From positions 1-64,000 of the forward strand of contig NZ_JACHFD010000013.1 in NCBI RefSeq assembly GCF_014201715.1: a stretch of DNA of 64,000 bases, read 5' to 3'. The notes under the pieces were generated by a model. The model was not told the origin of the DNA and did not search any database. It saw nothing but the letters and a program-made list of their open reading frames with translations. Position numbers and translations under genes: made by a program. This document shows positions 8,800 through 17,605 of this stretch, piece after piece (position 1 is the first letter of the stretch; each line of letters begins with the position of its first letter). This DNA comes from Haloferula luteola (GTDB lineage Bacteria > Verrucomicrobiota > Verrucomicrobiia > Verrucomicrobiales > Akkermansiaceae).

Positions 8800-9723
8800 T
8801 CACCTCACCTCCCAGTCCTCTTCGTGATGCTCCGCTGAGCGGGGCTCCAAATGAGTGATCACCCGGCCATCGGGTTCCAAGGTCGCAGCAACTTCCGCTT
8901 CAATCGCCGTGGCAATCTCATGCGCCCTCGCCACCGACATTTCATCGGGAAAAACGAGGTGGAATTCGACCCAATGGGTCCGGCCCGAGTGACGATGCCG
9001 AAGGTTATGATAGGAAAGCCCGTCTTTCTCGCAACCCGCATCGAGCAACTCTCGCAATTGCTTCTCCACCTCCAGGTCCGCCTCGTCCATCAGTCCAGCA
9101 AAGCTCTCTCGAAGAAGCTTCATCCCGGTCCACAAAAGCTTGCCCGCGGCCAGCAAAGCGAAAATCGGATCCCATCCCGGCCACTGGGTCAATAACACCA
9201 AAACCAGTGCCACCAGCACCGCCACACTTGTCCAGACATCTGAGAGGACGTGCTCGCCGTTTGCCCGGATCAACTTGGATTTCCGACGATTCCCGACTCG
9301 GATCAAGGTGAGTCCCAAGATGCCGTTGACCAACGCCGCCCCCCCCGTCAACGCCATGCCGATGCCCAACGATTCCAGGGCAACCCCGGCGACAAACTGC
9401 CTCAAAGCCTCGTAGCCGATCAGCAACGCCGCCGCAGAAATCATCGCCCCCTCCAAGCCTGAGGAAATGAAGGCCACCTTATCATGACCAAAGTGGTGGG
9501 TATCGTCCGAGGGCTTGTGGGAAAATCGGAGGGCCCATGCCGCAAAGCCCACGGCCAAAACGTGCGCCACCGATTCGGCGGCATCGGAGTAAATTGCGGA
9601 CGATCCAGTCATCACCGCCGCCACCACCTTGAGCACCAGCAAAACGATGGCGATCCCCAGGGACCAGTTCATCACACGGGTTTGGTCATCACTCGGTGCT
9701 TGGCTCATCGGAGGCGCGACCAT
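8800..9723 (-). CDS. cation diffusion facilitator (CDF) metal transporter
   Basis: A 307-residue CDF-family exporter of divalent metals such as zinc, iron or cobalt, driven by proton antiport. Six membrane helices span about residues 20-205. Metal-site segments are visible in helix 2 (AIYSDAAESVAHV) and helix 5 (GEHVLSDVWTSVAV), with the HHFGHDKV loop after helix 2. The cytoplasmic C-terminal domain (about 210-300) contains the HNLRHRHSGRTHWVEFHL segment typical of the dimerising ferredoxin-like fold. The ATG at 9723 is the first start; MSQAP at 9708 is possible. The C-terminus is His- and acid-rich (SAEHHEEDWEVR), which may bind metal. Confidence 0.9.
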   Translation of the reverse strand: MVAPPMSQAPSDDQTRVMNWSLGIAIVLLVLKVVAAVMTGSSAIYSDAAESVAHVLAVGFAAWALRFSHKPSDDTHHFGHDKVAFISSGLEGAMISAAALLIGYEALRQFVAGVALESLGIGMALTGGAALVNGILGLTLIRVGNRRKSKLIRANGEHVLSDVWTSVAVLVALVLVLLTQWPGWDPIFALLAAGKLLWTGMKLLRESFAGLMDEADLEVEKQLRELLDAGCEKDGLSYHNLRHRHSGRTHWVEFHLVFPDEMSVARAHEIATAIEAEVAATLEPDGRVITHLEPRSAEHHEEDWEVR

Positions 9724-9791
9724 TCACCGTCTCGCAATCGTGCGCAACCATCGATCTCTTGCGAGGACCTCGATTCATGCGAGTTTGATCC

Positions 9792-10160
9792 ATGCGCCCC
9801 AACCCTGAGACCCCCGAAGACGAAGCTCGCATTTTCGAAATCCTCAAAATCCGTCTTCAGGAAGCAGAAACAGAGACGAGGTCGGCACTCAAGGCCACGG
9901 ATCCGGATCACGTCCTCGCAGAACCGGCTCGAAAGCTCCTCGAAATCCACGGAGAGATTCGCTCAAGTCTCCTCGAAAGATTCACGCCCTCTTCCATCCC
10001 GGGCCCCACTCGGACAGAAGAAGACGCATCGGTCATCGCGGAATCCGTTCAGATCGAACGAGAACACCATGTGCCCAGCTCGGATTTCATGGATGTCGTG
10101 AAAGCCTTGTTCATGTGGCGCGACGATCCGGTCGAGCGAGTTCGCCAAAAATCTGCCTGA
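9792..10160 (+). CDS. small hypothetical protein
   Basis: A 122-residue, mostly helical, charged soluble protein with no signal peptide. The first half is a likely long helix (DEARIFEILKIRLQEAETET), and the C-terminus is FMDVVKALFMWRDDPVERVR. I do not recognise the family. It starts 68 bp from the divergent CDF transporter and converges on the ABC ATPase gene that ends 11 bp away. It is accepted because its composition is protein-like, while the opposite-strand frame in the same place has no family resemblance. Confidence 0.55.
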   Translation: MRPNPETPEDEARIFEILKIRLQEAETETRSALKATDPDHVLAEPARKLLEIHGEIRSSLLERFTPSSIPGPTRTEEDASVIAESVQIEREHHVPSSDFMDVVKALFMWRDDPVERVRQKSA

Positions 10161-10171
10161 TCGGGTCGCCT

Positions 10172-10966
10172 TCAGCATGGGCGAACTTCGCACCATCCTC
10201 CTGCCCAACGCGCCTTCAATGGCAGGCCATAGAGATCGGTCAACCGGTCCGTGGTCATGACCTTCCGCTTGGGTCCGTCGTCGACAACCTGACCGTTCTT
10301 GAGAGTCACGACCCGTTCCATTTCCGGTGGGATCTCACCCGGGTGGTGCGTCACCAGCACCACCGTCGTCCCTTGGAGAATCAAATCCCTCAGGAGCCGG
10401 GTCAGCTCAGTCGAAGCGGCGAAATCCAGTGCTGTTGATGGCTCATCGAGGACCAACACCTCCGGCTCATGTGCAAGCGCCCTGGCGATAAGGAATCGTC
10501 GTCGCTCGCCCGATGAGAGAGCCGAGAATTCACGATTCACCAACTCAGCCACCTCCATCCGATCCACCGCCCGCGAAGCTCGGATGCGCTCCGCCCGCGA
10601 GAACCGCATGAATGCCGTTCGACCGTAGGCGCCACGAAAACCCGAGAGCACCACGTCAAAGGCCAGCTCTTCGGGATCAAAGCGCGCCACTTCTTCTGGC
10701 ATGACCACGCCAATCCGATGGCGCAGTTCCTCGATACTCCATAAATCCTCCCCAAACAGCCAGCACCCCGAGCCATCCCGCACCTCCGACCTCAGCTCCC
10801 CGGTCAAGAGCTTGAGCAGAGTGCTCTTTCCCGAGCCGTTGGGCCCAAGAATCGCCACACTCTCACCAGTTCGCAGCGTCAGATTCACCTCACGCAAGGC
10901 CGGCACCTCCGCCTCCAAACCCCGCCACACATTCACCTGCTGCAGATTCAAGAACTCTTCGCCCAT
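10172..10966 (-). CDS. stand-alone ABC transporter ATP-binding protein
   Basis: A 264-residue single ABC ATPase. Walker A is GPNGSGKST near residue 40, the signature motif reads LSSGERRR, Walker B is VLVLDEPSTALD, and the switch histidine is in VLVTHHPGE. No permease or binding-protein gene is adjacent, so the substrate is unknown. The layout is reminiscent of ATPases that act with an unlinked membrane partner or as cytosolic ABC proteins. The ATG at 10966 (MGEEFLNLQQVNV) fits the usual start of the fold; an ATG at 10978 would add four residues. Confidence 0.85.
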   Translation of the reverse strand: MGEEFLNLQQVNVWRGLEAEVPALREVNLTLRTGESVAILGPNGSGKSTLLKLLTGELRSEVRDGSGCWLFGEDLWSIEELRHRIGVVMPEEVARFDPEELAFDVVLSGFRGAYGRTAFMRFSRAERIRASRAVDRMEVAELVNREFSALSSGERRRFLIARALAHEPEVLVLDEPSTALDFAASTELTRLLRDLILQGTTVVLVTHHPGEIPPEMERVVTLKNGQVVDDGPKRKVMTTDRLTDLYGLPLKARWAGGWCEVRPC

Positions 10967-11097
10967 CGCGGAAGGCATCCATGCGCTGAAATCGTGCGAT
11001 TCCCAGCGGAAACTTTTCGCGCAGCTTTCCCAGTGACGAATGGTTCAGGGTTGGATAGAGTCGCGCCCGCCATCCGGGTGCCTCGCCGTCTCCGACC

Positions 11098-11541
11098 ATG
11101 AAATTCCTGCTGCCACTTTTCCTATCATTCGCTCCGCTCCTCGCCGCCGAGGCTCGGACCTTCATGATGGAAGCAGCTTCCGAAAACGAGCTTCCTCTAG
11201 GAATTGAGGTCGATCTTACCTCTCCCGCGGGTCGCAAGATCAACGTGGCCGTTTCGATCCTTACTGGCGTCGAGTGCGAGGCGGGTGAAGACCTGAGCCT
11301 GGAAGGGATCCTGGAAATTTGGTCTGAGGGAGAACTGGTCGCTGAAGTCCCGGTCGCTCGCTATGACGAATGGGGGGTCTCAACCTTCCAGTTCCGCCTT
11401 TCTCGTGCCCAGTTGGCGGGTGCTGAGTTTCATCTTTCCAACATCTACCTCGAAGAAGGCGGCGAGTTCTCCGATGTCGAAATCGTCCGGATTCAGTTGG
11501 CCGGATTCCCGATCCGATCCTCGACAAGAGATCCCCGGTAA
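11098..11541 (+). CDS. exported hypothetical protein
   Basis: A 147-residue protein with a clear Sec signal peptide (MKFLLPLFLSFAPLLAAEA). The mature part is beta-rich and acidic, with alternating hydrophobic strands (GILEIWSEGELVAEVPVARY, GAEFHLSNIYLEEGG), like a small all-beta domain. I do not recognise the family. It converges on the Ser/Thr kinase gene, leaving 32 bp between stops. It probably acts in the periplasm or outside the cell. Confidence 0.65.
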   Translation: MKFLLPLFLSFAPLLAAEARTFMMEAASENELPLGIEVDLTSPAGRKINVAVSILTGVECEAGEDLSLEGILEIWSEGELVAEVPVARYDEWGVSTFQFRLSRAQLAGAEFHLSNIYLEEGGEFSDVEIVRIQLAGFPIRSSTRDPR

Positions 11542-11573
11542 AGGCTTTCCAACGGAAACCAGCACGATCCCTT

Positions 11574-14273
11574 TCAGGGCGAATCGGGATCGATTGCCCC
11601 CTCCTCCTCGGGCGCCCTCATGCCTGATTTTTCAACATCTGACTCTTCCATCACCGCCTGCAAAGCAGCGATCACGGACTTCAGTGGCTGCAACTGCGGA
11701 TGAGCTTCGCCCAAACCTTTTTCCCGCAGCGCTTTCAACTCACTGCGCCGCATGGCGAGACGCTCCGCGGCCAGCTTCCGACATCGGGCATTCGGAAAAT
11801 CCGGATATTGCTTCTGGCACTTCGCCAACATCACGGCAGCCATTTTCCTCTGGGGATGAGCTTCTCCAAGACCTGTTCCAGCCAGATAGGCCGACTCCTC
11901 CACACGGTCGAGAAACTCGTTCGCTTGAATGGTCGGACCTTCGTCGGGACCTTCCTCCCATCGCTTTCGGTCGGCCGCCGCAAGGAATTCGTTCCAATAG
12001 GCCCAATGCGCATCCAAGCTCTCCTCTTCAGTCGAAGTTCTCAGCAGACAATTCCTCCAACCTTCTCCAGTTCTCACAAAAAACATCACCACACAGGTCC
12101 CCACTCCTTCGGGACCGCCCGTGCATCGCACCAGCCCCCAACTGTCCGCCACCGCAGAGTTCGCGACCTCGAAATCAAAGGCCTTCTTCCCGGCACTTTC
12201 GCGAAATCTCTCTCGCAACTCCCGTGCGACCTCACGGAGGCGCCTCGGCCAATCCTCGACAGTATCCCCGGCCAGTGCCGTCAGCGTAGCCTCGTTGCCA
12301 TCGCGAATGGCAACAATCAGATCCATCGCCGCCTGCTCCAGCTGAACCTGATCCGCCGTGCGTTCGAGCGCCTCCGTCTTTTCGAGGCGGTGGTCCGATT
12401 CCTCGGTCGAGGCCACTTTCTCGTCAGGCACCCCTCCACCGACGTCCTCCGCGTGATCTTGCGACCTCCTCTCTTGCTCCGCTGACCATTCCCGCTCCTC
12501 TCTGGCGGCATCCAAAATCTGTTGAGTGGCACCATTTCCCTGCCCCACCAAAGTAAGCTTTTGAGCCCACCTTTCGGCTTCCGCGTATCGCTTTTGCTGC
12601 CAGTAGAGCCTAGCCAATCCTGCCCAGGCAGCCGTCGCATTCCTTTCGGCAGCTTTTAACAGCTCCTTTTCCGCAGCTTCCCATTCCCCCCGCGCCAAGT
12701 GAATTTGGCCCAATCCATTCCACGCACCCGGATGGTGAGGATTGAGTTCAATCGCCCGCTGGAAAGCGCGCTCACCCGACTCCCCGTCGCCCGCATTGAA
12801 GCTCGCCCAGCCCAACCCGTTCCAAGTTTCCGCCACTTCCGAATTCCTCTGGAGCGACTTCGTAAACTTCTCCCGAGCCTCGTCAAACCGTCCCTGATTC
12901 CACAAAGACCACCCTTCCCGGCTCAAGGCCTGCGCATGCCAATGGGCCACCTCATGGCCCTGAAGAATCAAGACCAACCCTGCTGCCAACGCACCCGTAA
13001 TGGCGGAACGTGTGCCCATTGAAGGCGTCGCTCCGGTCCTCACCGGTCCCCGTGACATCACGTGACACACCCCGATCACCGCCGCCAGCCAGCCGAGCCC
13101 CACTGCCAACATCGGCAGTTCCCATGCTTTCGCCACCTTCAGAACCCCCACGCTCAAAACAATCAAAGCCGCCAAAAAGGGCCACGCCCAAGCATGCGCG
13201 AAGTTCAACGTCCATCCCCAACCCGGCTTCCATTTAGGAACGACCAGGCGGGGGTCCTTCCGACAAAAATAAATCCCCATCCCCAGCTTCCAATGCTTCC
13301 GATCTGCGGAAAGCTCATGGAGTTGGCTTACGTCCAACCATTCCGCCTCTCCGGCCGCAGGTGTCGTCGCCGTCGCCGCCAACGTTTCCACCACAGTGCG
13401 GAACTCACCAGCCGTCTGATAGCGCCGCTCAGGCTCCGATGCCAGCGCCCGGAGGACCATCTCGTCAATCTTCACATCGAGCTGCACCTTGCGTGAAGGA
13501 GCCACCCACTCCGATGTCGGCCGCTCCCCTGTCAGCATCTCATAAAGCACCACTCCCAGCGCGTAGATGTCTGCACGGCGGTCGACCCGTCCCCTCTCCT
13601 GCTCGGGCGCCATGTATGGCGGAGTCCCCGAAGCCTCTCCACCCGATCCCGCAATCGAAGCGATCCCAAAATCGGCAATTTTGACCCTCCCCTCACGATC
13701 CAACAACAAATTCTCCGGTTTGATATCCCGGTGAACCACCCCTTTTCCATGGGCATACTCCAGCGCATCGCAGATCGGCGGCACGATCGCCAATGCCTGC
13801 TCAGAAGCCATCCGCCCCTCGCGCAACAAATCACGCAGATTCACCCCATCGACGAACTCCATCACCAAATAATAGAGACCATCCACCTCACCGAAATCGT
13901 GCACCGTCACAATATTCGGATGACTCATCTGGGCGAGAATCTTGGCTTCCGCCTCGAATCGCGTCGCGAATCCGGGGTCTCCTTGCCATTCGCCCGCGAG
14001 GACCTTGATCGCAACCACTCGATCCAGGGCTTTCTGCCGCGCCTTGTAGACCACCCCCATGCCCCCCCGACCGAGATACTCAAGCAATTCAAATTGAGGG
14101 AAATGCGCCCGCATCTCTTCCGGTGACCATGGAGCTTCCTGCACCGATCGTTCGCCCTCAGGCATCGTCTGCGATTCAAAATTCATGGCCATCAGGCAAC
14201 GCGGGCACAATCCCCCAGGGCTCTCGTCCGAAAATGCACCACCGCAGCGTCCGCAGGATTTCATCTCATTCAT
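11574..14273 (-). CDS. Ser/Thr protein kinase with zinc ribbon, membrane segments and TPRs
   Basis: An 899-residue Hanks-type kinase. An N-terminal zinc ribbon carries CGRC (7-10) and CPRC (23-26). The kinase domain spans about 60-300 with GRGGMGVVYKA, Lys90 in VAIK, HRDIKPEN at 181-188 and DFG at 201-203, all intact. Three hydrophobic segments follow (about 360-405 and 424-437), then TPR repeats (about 445-580). A second charged helical region leads to a C-terminal domain of unknown type. It starts 30 bp after the stop of an upstream sigma-factor gene, so the pair is probably one transcript. This kind of kinase phosphorylates cellular proteins, possibly including the sigma factor; that target is inference. 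Confidence 0.9.
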   Translation of the reverse strand: MNEMKSCGRCGGAFSDESPGGLCPRCLMAMNFESQTMPEGERSVQEAPWSPEEMRAHFPQFELLEYLGRGGMGVVYKARQKALDRVVAIKVLAGEWQGDPGFATRFEAEAKILAQMSHPNIVTVHDFGEVDGLYYLVMEFVDGVNLRDLLREGRMASEQALAIVPPICDALEYAHGKGVVHRDIKPENLLLDREGRVKIADFGIASIAGSGGEASGTPPYMAPEQERGRVDRRADIYALGVVLYEMLTGERPTSEWVAPSRKVQLDVKIDEMVLRALASEPERRYQTAGEFRTVVETLAATATTPAAGEAEWLDVSQLHELSADRKHWKLGMGIYFCRKDPRLVVPKWKPGWGWTLNFAHAWAWPFLAALIVLSVGVLKVAKAWELPMLAVGLGWLAAVIGVCHVMSRGPVRTGATPSMGTRSAITGALAAGLVLILQGHEVAHWHAQALSREGWSLWNQGRFDEAREKFTKSLQRNSEVAETWNGLGWASFNAGDGESGERAFQRAIELNPHHPGAWNGLGQIHLARGEWEAAEKELLKAAERNATAAWAGLARLYWQQKRYAEAERWAQKLTLVGQGNGATQQILDAAREEREWSAEQERRSQDHAEDVGGGVPDEKVASTEESDHRLEKTEALERTADQVQLEQAAMDLIVAIRDGNEATLTALAGDTVEDWPRRLREVARELRERFRESAGKKAFDFEVANSAVADSWGLVRCTGGPEGVGTCVVMFFVRTGEGWRNCLLRTSTEEESLDAHWAYWNEFLAAADRKRWEEGPDEGPTIQANEFLDRVEESAYLAGTGLGEAHPQRKMAAVMLAKCQKQYPDFPNARCRKLAAERLAMRRSELKALREKGLGEAHPQLQPLKSVIAALQAVMEESDVEKSGMRAPEEEGAIDPDSP

Positions 14274-14303
14274 GCCGGGGGATTCGCGATTCGCAGATGC
14301 TTG

Positions 14304-14996
14304 TTACGCCAGCGCAGACATCAATGTCCGCATTTCTTCATCGATGTCGGCATCCTTGGCCACCGTCCGGGCCACTTCCTCTCGAATCGCGGCTCGATAG
14401 CTCTTGCGCAAACGATGAACAGCCACTCGCGCCGCGCCTTCGCTGCGACCCAGTTGCTGGGCGACCCAGGCATAATCCGTCTCCCCTCTCCCCGCGGTCA
14501 GGGCCTCCTTCAGGATATCAAAATCTCGCTCGGTTTTGAGCCGACGTAGCGCCGCGTCCAAGAGAGTCAGCGCCCATCGCCGATCAAACAGCGCATCGGG
14601 GGAACCGTCTCGTCCCTCCAGAGGGATCCTCTCAGCCAGAGCTTCGTCCCAAGGAAGCCACTCAGAGTGACCACCACGCTTGGCGGCGTGATCTCGCCGC
14701 CACTCACTTACCATGTAACGCTTCAGCGCCGTCACTAGAAACGTCCGGAAACTTCCCTTGCTTCGATCTGCCTGAGCGATGCCCCCCCTTTCCAGCATGC
14801 GCGCAAAAAATCCCTGAGTCAGATCCTTCGCAGTCTCCACGTCATGACCTGCATGCCGAGCTACCGCATAAACCGGCTGCCAATACTGCCGACACAAAGC
14901 ATCCAGAGATTCCTCAGCCTCCCTGGCCGCGCCGGCCACCAATGACCAGCGCGTTGTCAAAAACAAGGGCTCTCGCTTTTCTCCTGCCATCTCCAT
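14304..14996 (-). CDS. ECF-type RNA polymerase sigma factor
   Basis: A 230-residue sigma factor of the long ECF-like type often found beside Ser/Thr kinases. Region 2 is visible in ALCRQYWQPVYAVARH, AKDLTQGFFARMLERG and GSFRTFLVTALKRYMVSEWR. A spacer is followed by region 4 (TDYAWVAQQLGRSEGAARVA). The start at 14996 (MEMAGEKREPLF) is preferred to the much longer upstream frame, and a GGA-containing sequence precedes it. The kinase gene follows after 30 bp. ECF factors of this group are thought to depend on the neighbouring kinase rather than on a classical anti-sigma factor; the dependence is inferred from context. Confidence 0.87.
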   Translation of the reverse strand: MEMAGEKREPLFLTTRWSLVAGAAREAEESLDALCRQYWQPVYAVARHAGHDVETAKDLTQGFFARMLERGGIAQADRSKGSFRTFLVTALKRYMVSEWRRDHAAKRGGHSEWLPWDEALAERIPLEGRDGSPDALFDRRWALTLLDAALRRLKTERDFDILKEALTAGRGETDYAWVAQQLGRSEGAARVAVHRLRKSYRAAIREEVARTVAKDADIDEEMRTLMSALA

Positions 14997-15081
14997 CGTC
15001 CTATCACCCCTGCAATTCGCGAAAAGCAGAGAGTCGTTACGACAGAAATCCCCGTTCAAGGGCCCAAGCCCCTTCACTCAA

Positions 15082-15789
15082 TCACTCGACATCCGCTGCC
15101 TCGCGAATGGCCTCCCGATCGGCTTCCACCAGCTGGTCGAGATCATAAGGAACTTCACGTCCATTCATCCGGAAAATGACTTTCTCTTCCTCAACGCGAA
15201 CGACTTCCGCGCGAATCGTTTTGCCCTCGAGATTCGTCCACTCGCGAGTCGCCATCAGAGGTGCTCCTTCGACTTCATCTTCCTCTTCGGCAACCAAGGT
15301 CGATTCACCCACGTCCTTAAGTCCCTTCTTGATCGTCCGGAGGAACTCATCATCGTGGGGATTTCCCGCCCACAAAAGTTGACCATCCACACCGAAGATT
15401 TGGGCGTGGGGAATATAACCCTCATTCACCGGGGTCGCGCCCCCGGCAACGACCGGATATTTGACCTTCGACTTATCAAGGATCTTGTTGATCGCATCCT
15501 TCTGGCTCTGCTGCACCTCCATCCCGATCACCGCGAGCCCCTTTTTTTCGTAACGTTTGGCAATCTTCGCCAGTTCCGGCAGAAAGGCCAAACAAGGACC
15601 ACACTGGGTTCCCCACTTCTCGACCACCACCACTTTCCCCTCGAGATCGGACTTCTCAAACTTCACCCCGTTGACCAACTCACCAAAGTTGACTTGTGAT
15701 AGGCTGCCCTGCGGGGTTGCCTCATCTTCGGCAAAAAGAATCCCTACACCTGCGGCGGCCGACAAAATGGAAATGAGAAAGGTTTTCAT
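15082..15789 (-). CDS. exported thioredoxin-like protein with C-terminal SHD1-like domain
   Basis: A 235-residue secreted TlpA/thioredoxin-like protein. A signal peptide (MKTFLISILSAAAGVGILFA) is followed by a thioredoxin fold with the active site CGPC at residues 63-66 and the cis-Pro region at GYIPHAQIFGVDG. It should carry out thiol-disulfide exchange outside the cytoplasm. The last 50 residues (REWTNLEGKTIRAEVVRVEE, VPYDLDQLVEADREA) look like an SHD1 domain, a small beta module frequent in Planctomycetes/Verrucomicrobia. An acidic linker (VAEEEDEVEG) joins the two. It ends 85 bp upstream of the sigma-factor start on the same strand. Confidence 0.87.
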   Translation of the reverse strand: MKTFLISILSAAAGVGILFAEDEATPQGSLSQVNFGELVNGVKFEKSDLEGKVVVVEKWGTQCGPCLAFLPELAKIAKRYEKKGLAVIGMEVQQSQKDAINKILDKSKVKYPVVAGGATPVNEGYIPHAQIFGVDGQLLWAGNPHDDEFLRTIKKGLKDVGESTLVAEEEDEVEGAPLMATREWTNLEGKTIRAEVVRVEEEKVIFRMNGREVPYDLDQLVEADREAIREAADVE

Positions 15790-15964
15790 GATCGAAATGC
15801 GTCAAATTGAAACCGATGTCCTCATACGCTTTTCCATTCCGGAATCCTACGGAAATCTTCGAAAGCACCGGTTGCGTCGCCGATCACAGTCGCTCCTCAC
15901 CCAAACTCCAAGGATTCGCTTGTCATCCCCGGGTTTCTCCGAGTTGTCTGGCTACCGCTCGATC

Positions 15965-16531
15965 ATGAAAGCCCCCAAGAAGGAACTCGCCCAGGCCGAC
16001 CGCGACGCACTCTTCGAAATCCTGGAGACCCGCTTTGAAAAGAATCCTCACCGCCATCCCGGCATCGCCTGGGAAGAGGTAAAGGCCCATCTTCTCAAAA
16101 ACCCGGGCAAGCTTCGATCACTCCTCGAAATGGAATCCACCGGTGGGGAACCTGATGTGGTCGAATGGAATGCCGGCGCAGGAACCTGCACATTTTTCGA
16201 CTGTTCTCCCGAAAGTCCCAAAGGCCGAACCAGTCTTTGCTACGACAAGGAGGCTCTCGCCGCGAGAAAACAACACAAGCCGCGGGACAGCGCCATGAAC
16301 CTCGCGGAATCCATGGGGGTCGAGCTGCTCAACGAAGCCCAATATCGTCACCTCCAGAAACTCGGTCCAGTCGATCGCAAGACCTCCAGTTGGATAAAAA
16401 CCCCGGACGACATTCGGGAACTCGATGGTGCCTTATTCGGCGATCACCGATTTGGACACACCTTTGTTTATCACAACGGTGCCCAATCCTACTATGCCGC
16501 CCGGGGTTTCCGCGCTTCACTGACAATCTGA
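15965..16531 (+). CDS. DUF4256-family protein
   Basis: A 188-residue soluble protein matching the DUF4256 family as I recall it. Recognisable stretches include FEILETRFEKNPHRH, GEPDVVEWNAGAGTCTFFDC, ESMGVELLNEAQYRHLQ and DRKTSSWIKTPDDIR. The family has no established function. The ATG at 15965 is used because the frame upstream to 15557 overlaps the divergent thioredoxin-like gene and does not resemble the family. It is followed by a strong hairpin that probably ends its transcription. Confidence 0.85.
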   Translation: MKAPKKELAQADRDALFEILETRFEKNPHRHPGIAWEEVKAHLLKNPGKLRSLLEMESTGGEPDVVEWNAGAGTCTFFDCSPESPKGRTSLCYDKEALAARKQHKPRDSAMNLAESMGVELLNEAQYRHLQKLGPVDRKTSSWIKTPDDIRELDGALFGDHRFGHTFVYHNGAQSYYAARGFRASLTI

Positions 16532-16570
16532 TTCACCGGCCCCGGGGTGGACCGGAAAAGCGAGGGGGAG

Positions 16571-16605
16571 GCCGGTGGCGACCTCCCCAAAAGGTCGCCA
16601 CCGGC
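16571..16605. terminator. bidirectional terminator hairpin between convergent genes
   Basis: A perfect 14-bp inverted repeat (GCCGGTGGCGACCT with its complement) around a 7-base loop lies between the stops of the DUF4256 gene and the PEP-CTERM gene, which converge. There is no strong T run on either side, so this may be an intrinsic terminator of the T-poor kind or a transcript-end hairpin. Confidence 0.7.
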
Positions 16606-16648
16606 GTTGCCATTCCCAACTCGCTGAGAAAGGGGTTATCGAAAAAAC

Positions 16649-17437
16649 TTAAGCCCGCCGGCGGCGCAGGAATCCCAACGCGCCAAGGGCCGCAAACAGC
16701 GTGGTGGCCGGCTCCGGCACCATCGTTCCGCTCACACCGAAGATAGCGGTGGAGACCGTCGCACCACCGGTGGAACTCATGCTGAAGGCCAGCGACTCCA
16801 CATCCAAATCCTGATACGCCTCTGGAATCTCCAGCTCATACGAGTAGATGAAAGGCCGAATGTCGGTATCACCACCGCTGTAGTAATATCCTCCGTTCGA
16901 AGTGTTCACAAAGATGCTGCGGGAAGAACTCTGAGGCGCCCACGCCACTTCCGCATTCATCGCGGCAGCACCTTCAGCGGTCGTGTACCAATCCGGGGAT
17001 TGGAAATCGAGCACCAGCGTCGACGTGTCGGAGAAGGTGATCGTCACCGTTCCCATGGCCGATCCCTGCGCCGAAGAGGTGAGCAGATACAGCGAGGAAT
17101 AGGCGGCTGGGCTGCTCACTGTGAGCGTACCCGATCCTCCGAGCCCCATTTGGAGCGCATTCAATTCATTGAACTCGCCCAACAACGAAAAATCGATGGT
17201 GGAGTCGGAAACGCTCGTGAAGCTCTGAGGAACTCCTGGGTTTCCGACCTCACCACCAAAGCCGACAGTGTCGGCAATGTAGGTATAACTGTTCGGGAAA
17301 TCGAACGCCGTTGCGGCGGAATCACCACCTTCCCAGATCAAATCGGCGTTGGCGCCGGTTGTTGCAATCGAGGAGGCAGCCTGGACATGGAGAGCCAGGA
17401 TGGACAATGCGCCGAGGGACAATGCGATCGAATTCAT
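16649..17437 (-). CDS. PEP-CTERM sorting-domain exported protein
   Basis: A 262-residue exported protein. It has a signal peptide (MNSIALSLGALSILALHVQA), a beta-rich Ser/Thr/Gly body, and a C-terminal PEP-CTERM tail with VPEPATT, a hydrophobic helix (LFAALGALGFL) and a final RRRR. Such tails are recognised by an exosortase, which cleaves them and releases or anchors the protein at the surface. No exosortase gene lies in this window. The aromatic-rich segment NGGYYYSGGDTD and the lack of catalytic motifs suggest a structural or adhesive protein. Specific function unknown. Confidence 0.87.
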   Translation of the reverse strand: MNSIALSLGALSILALHVQAASSIATTGANADLIWEGGDSAATAFDFPNSYTYIADTVGFGGEVGNPGVPQSFTSVSDSTIDFSLLGEFNELNALQMGLGGSGTLTVSSPAAYSSLYLLTSSAQGSAMGTVTITFSDTSTLVLDFQSPDWYTTAEGAAAMNAEVAWAPQSSSRSIFVNTSNGGYYYSGGDTDIRPFIYSYELEIPEAYQDLDVESLAFSMSSTGGATVSTAIFGVSGTMVPEPATTLFAALGALGFLRRRRA

Positions 17438-17605
17438 TCGTTCAGTTTACCTTGGATTAGCCGCCCCCTGCATCGGATAGGTTTTGGGTTGATCGAGGCG
17501 GCTGATCGGGAATCTACCCGACTCCACCGCGATATGGCGATGCGGGCGTATTCCCGGAATCGGCGAATGCATTCCCCGTTTCTCCGGGGAGCTCCCAGCC
17601 TCGAC

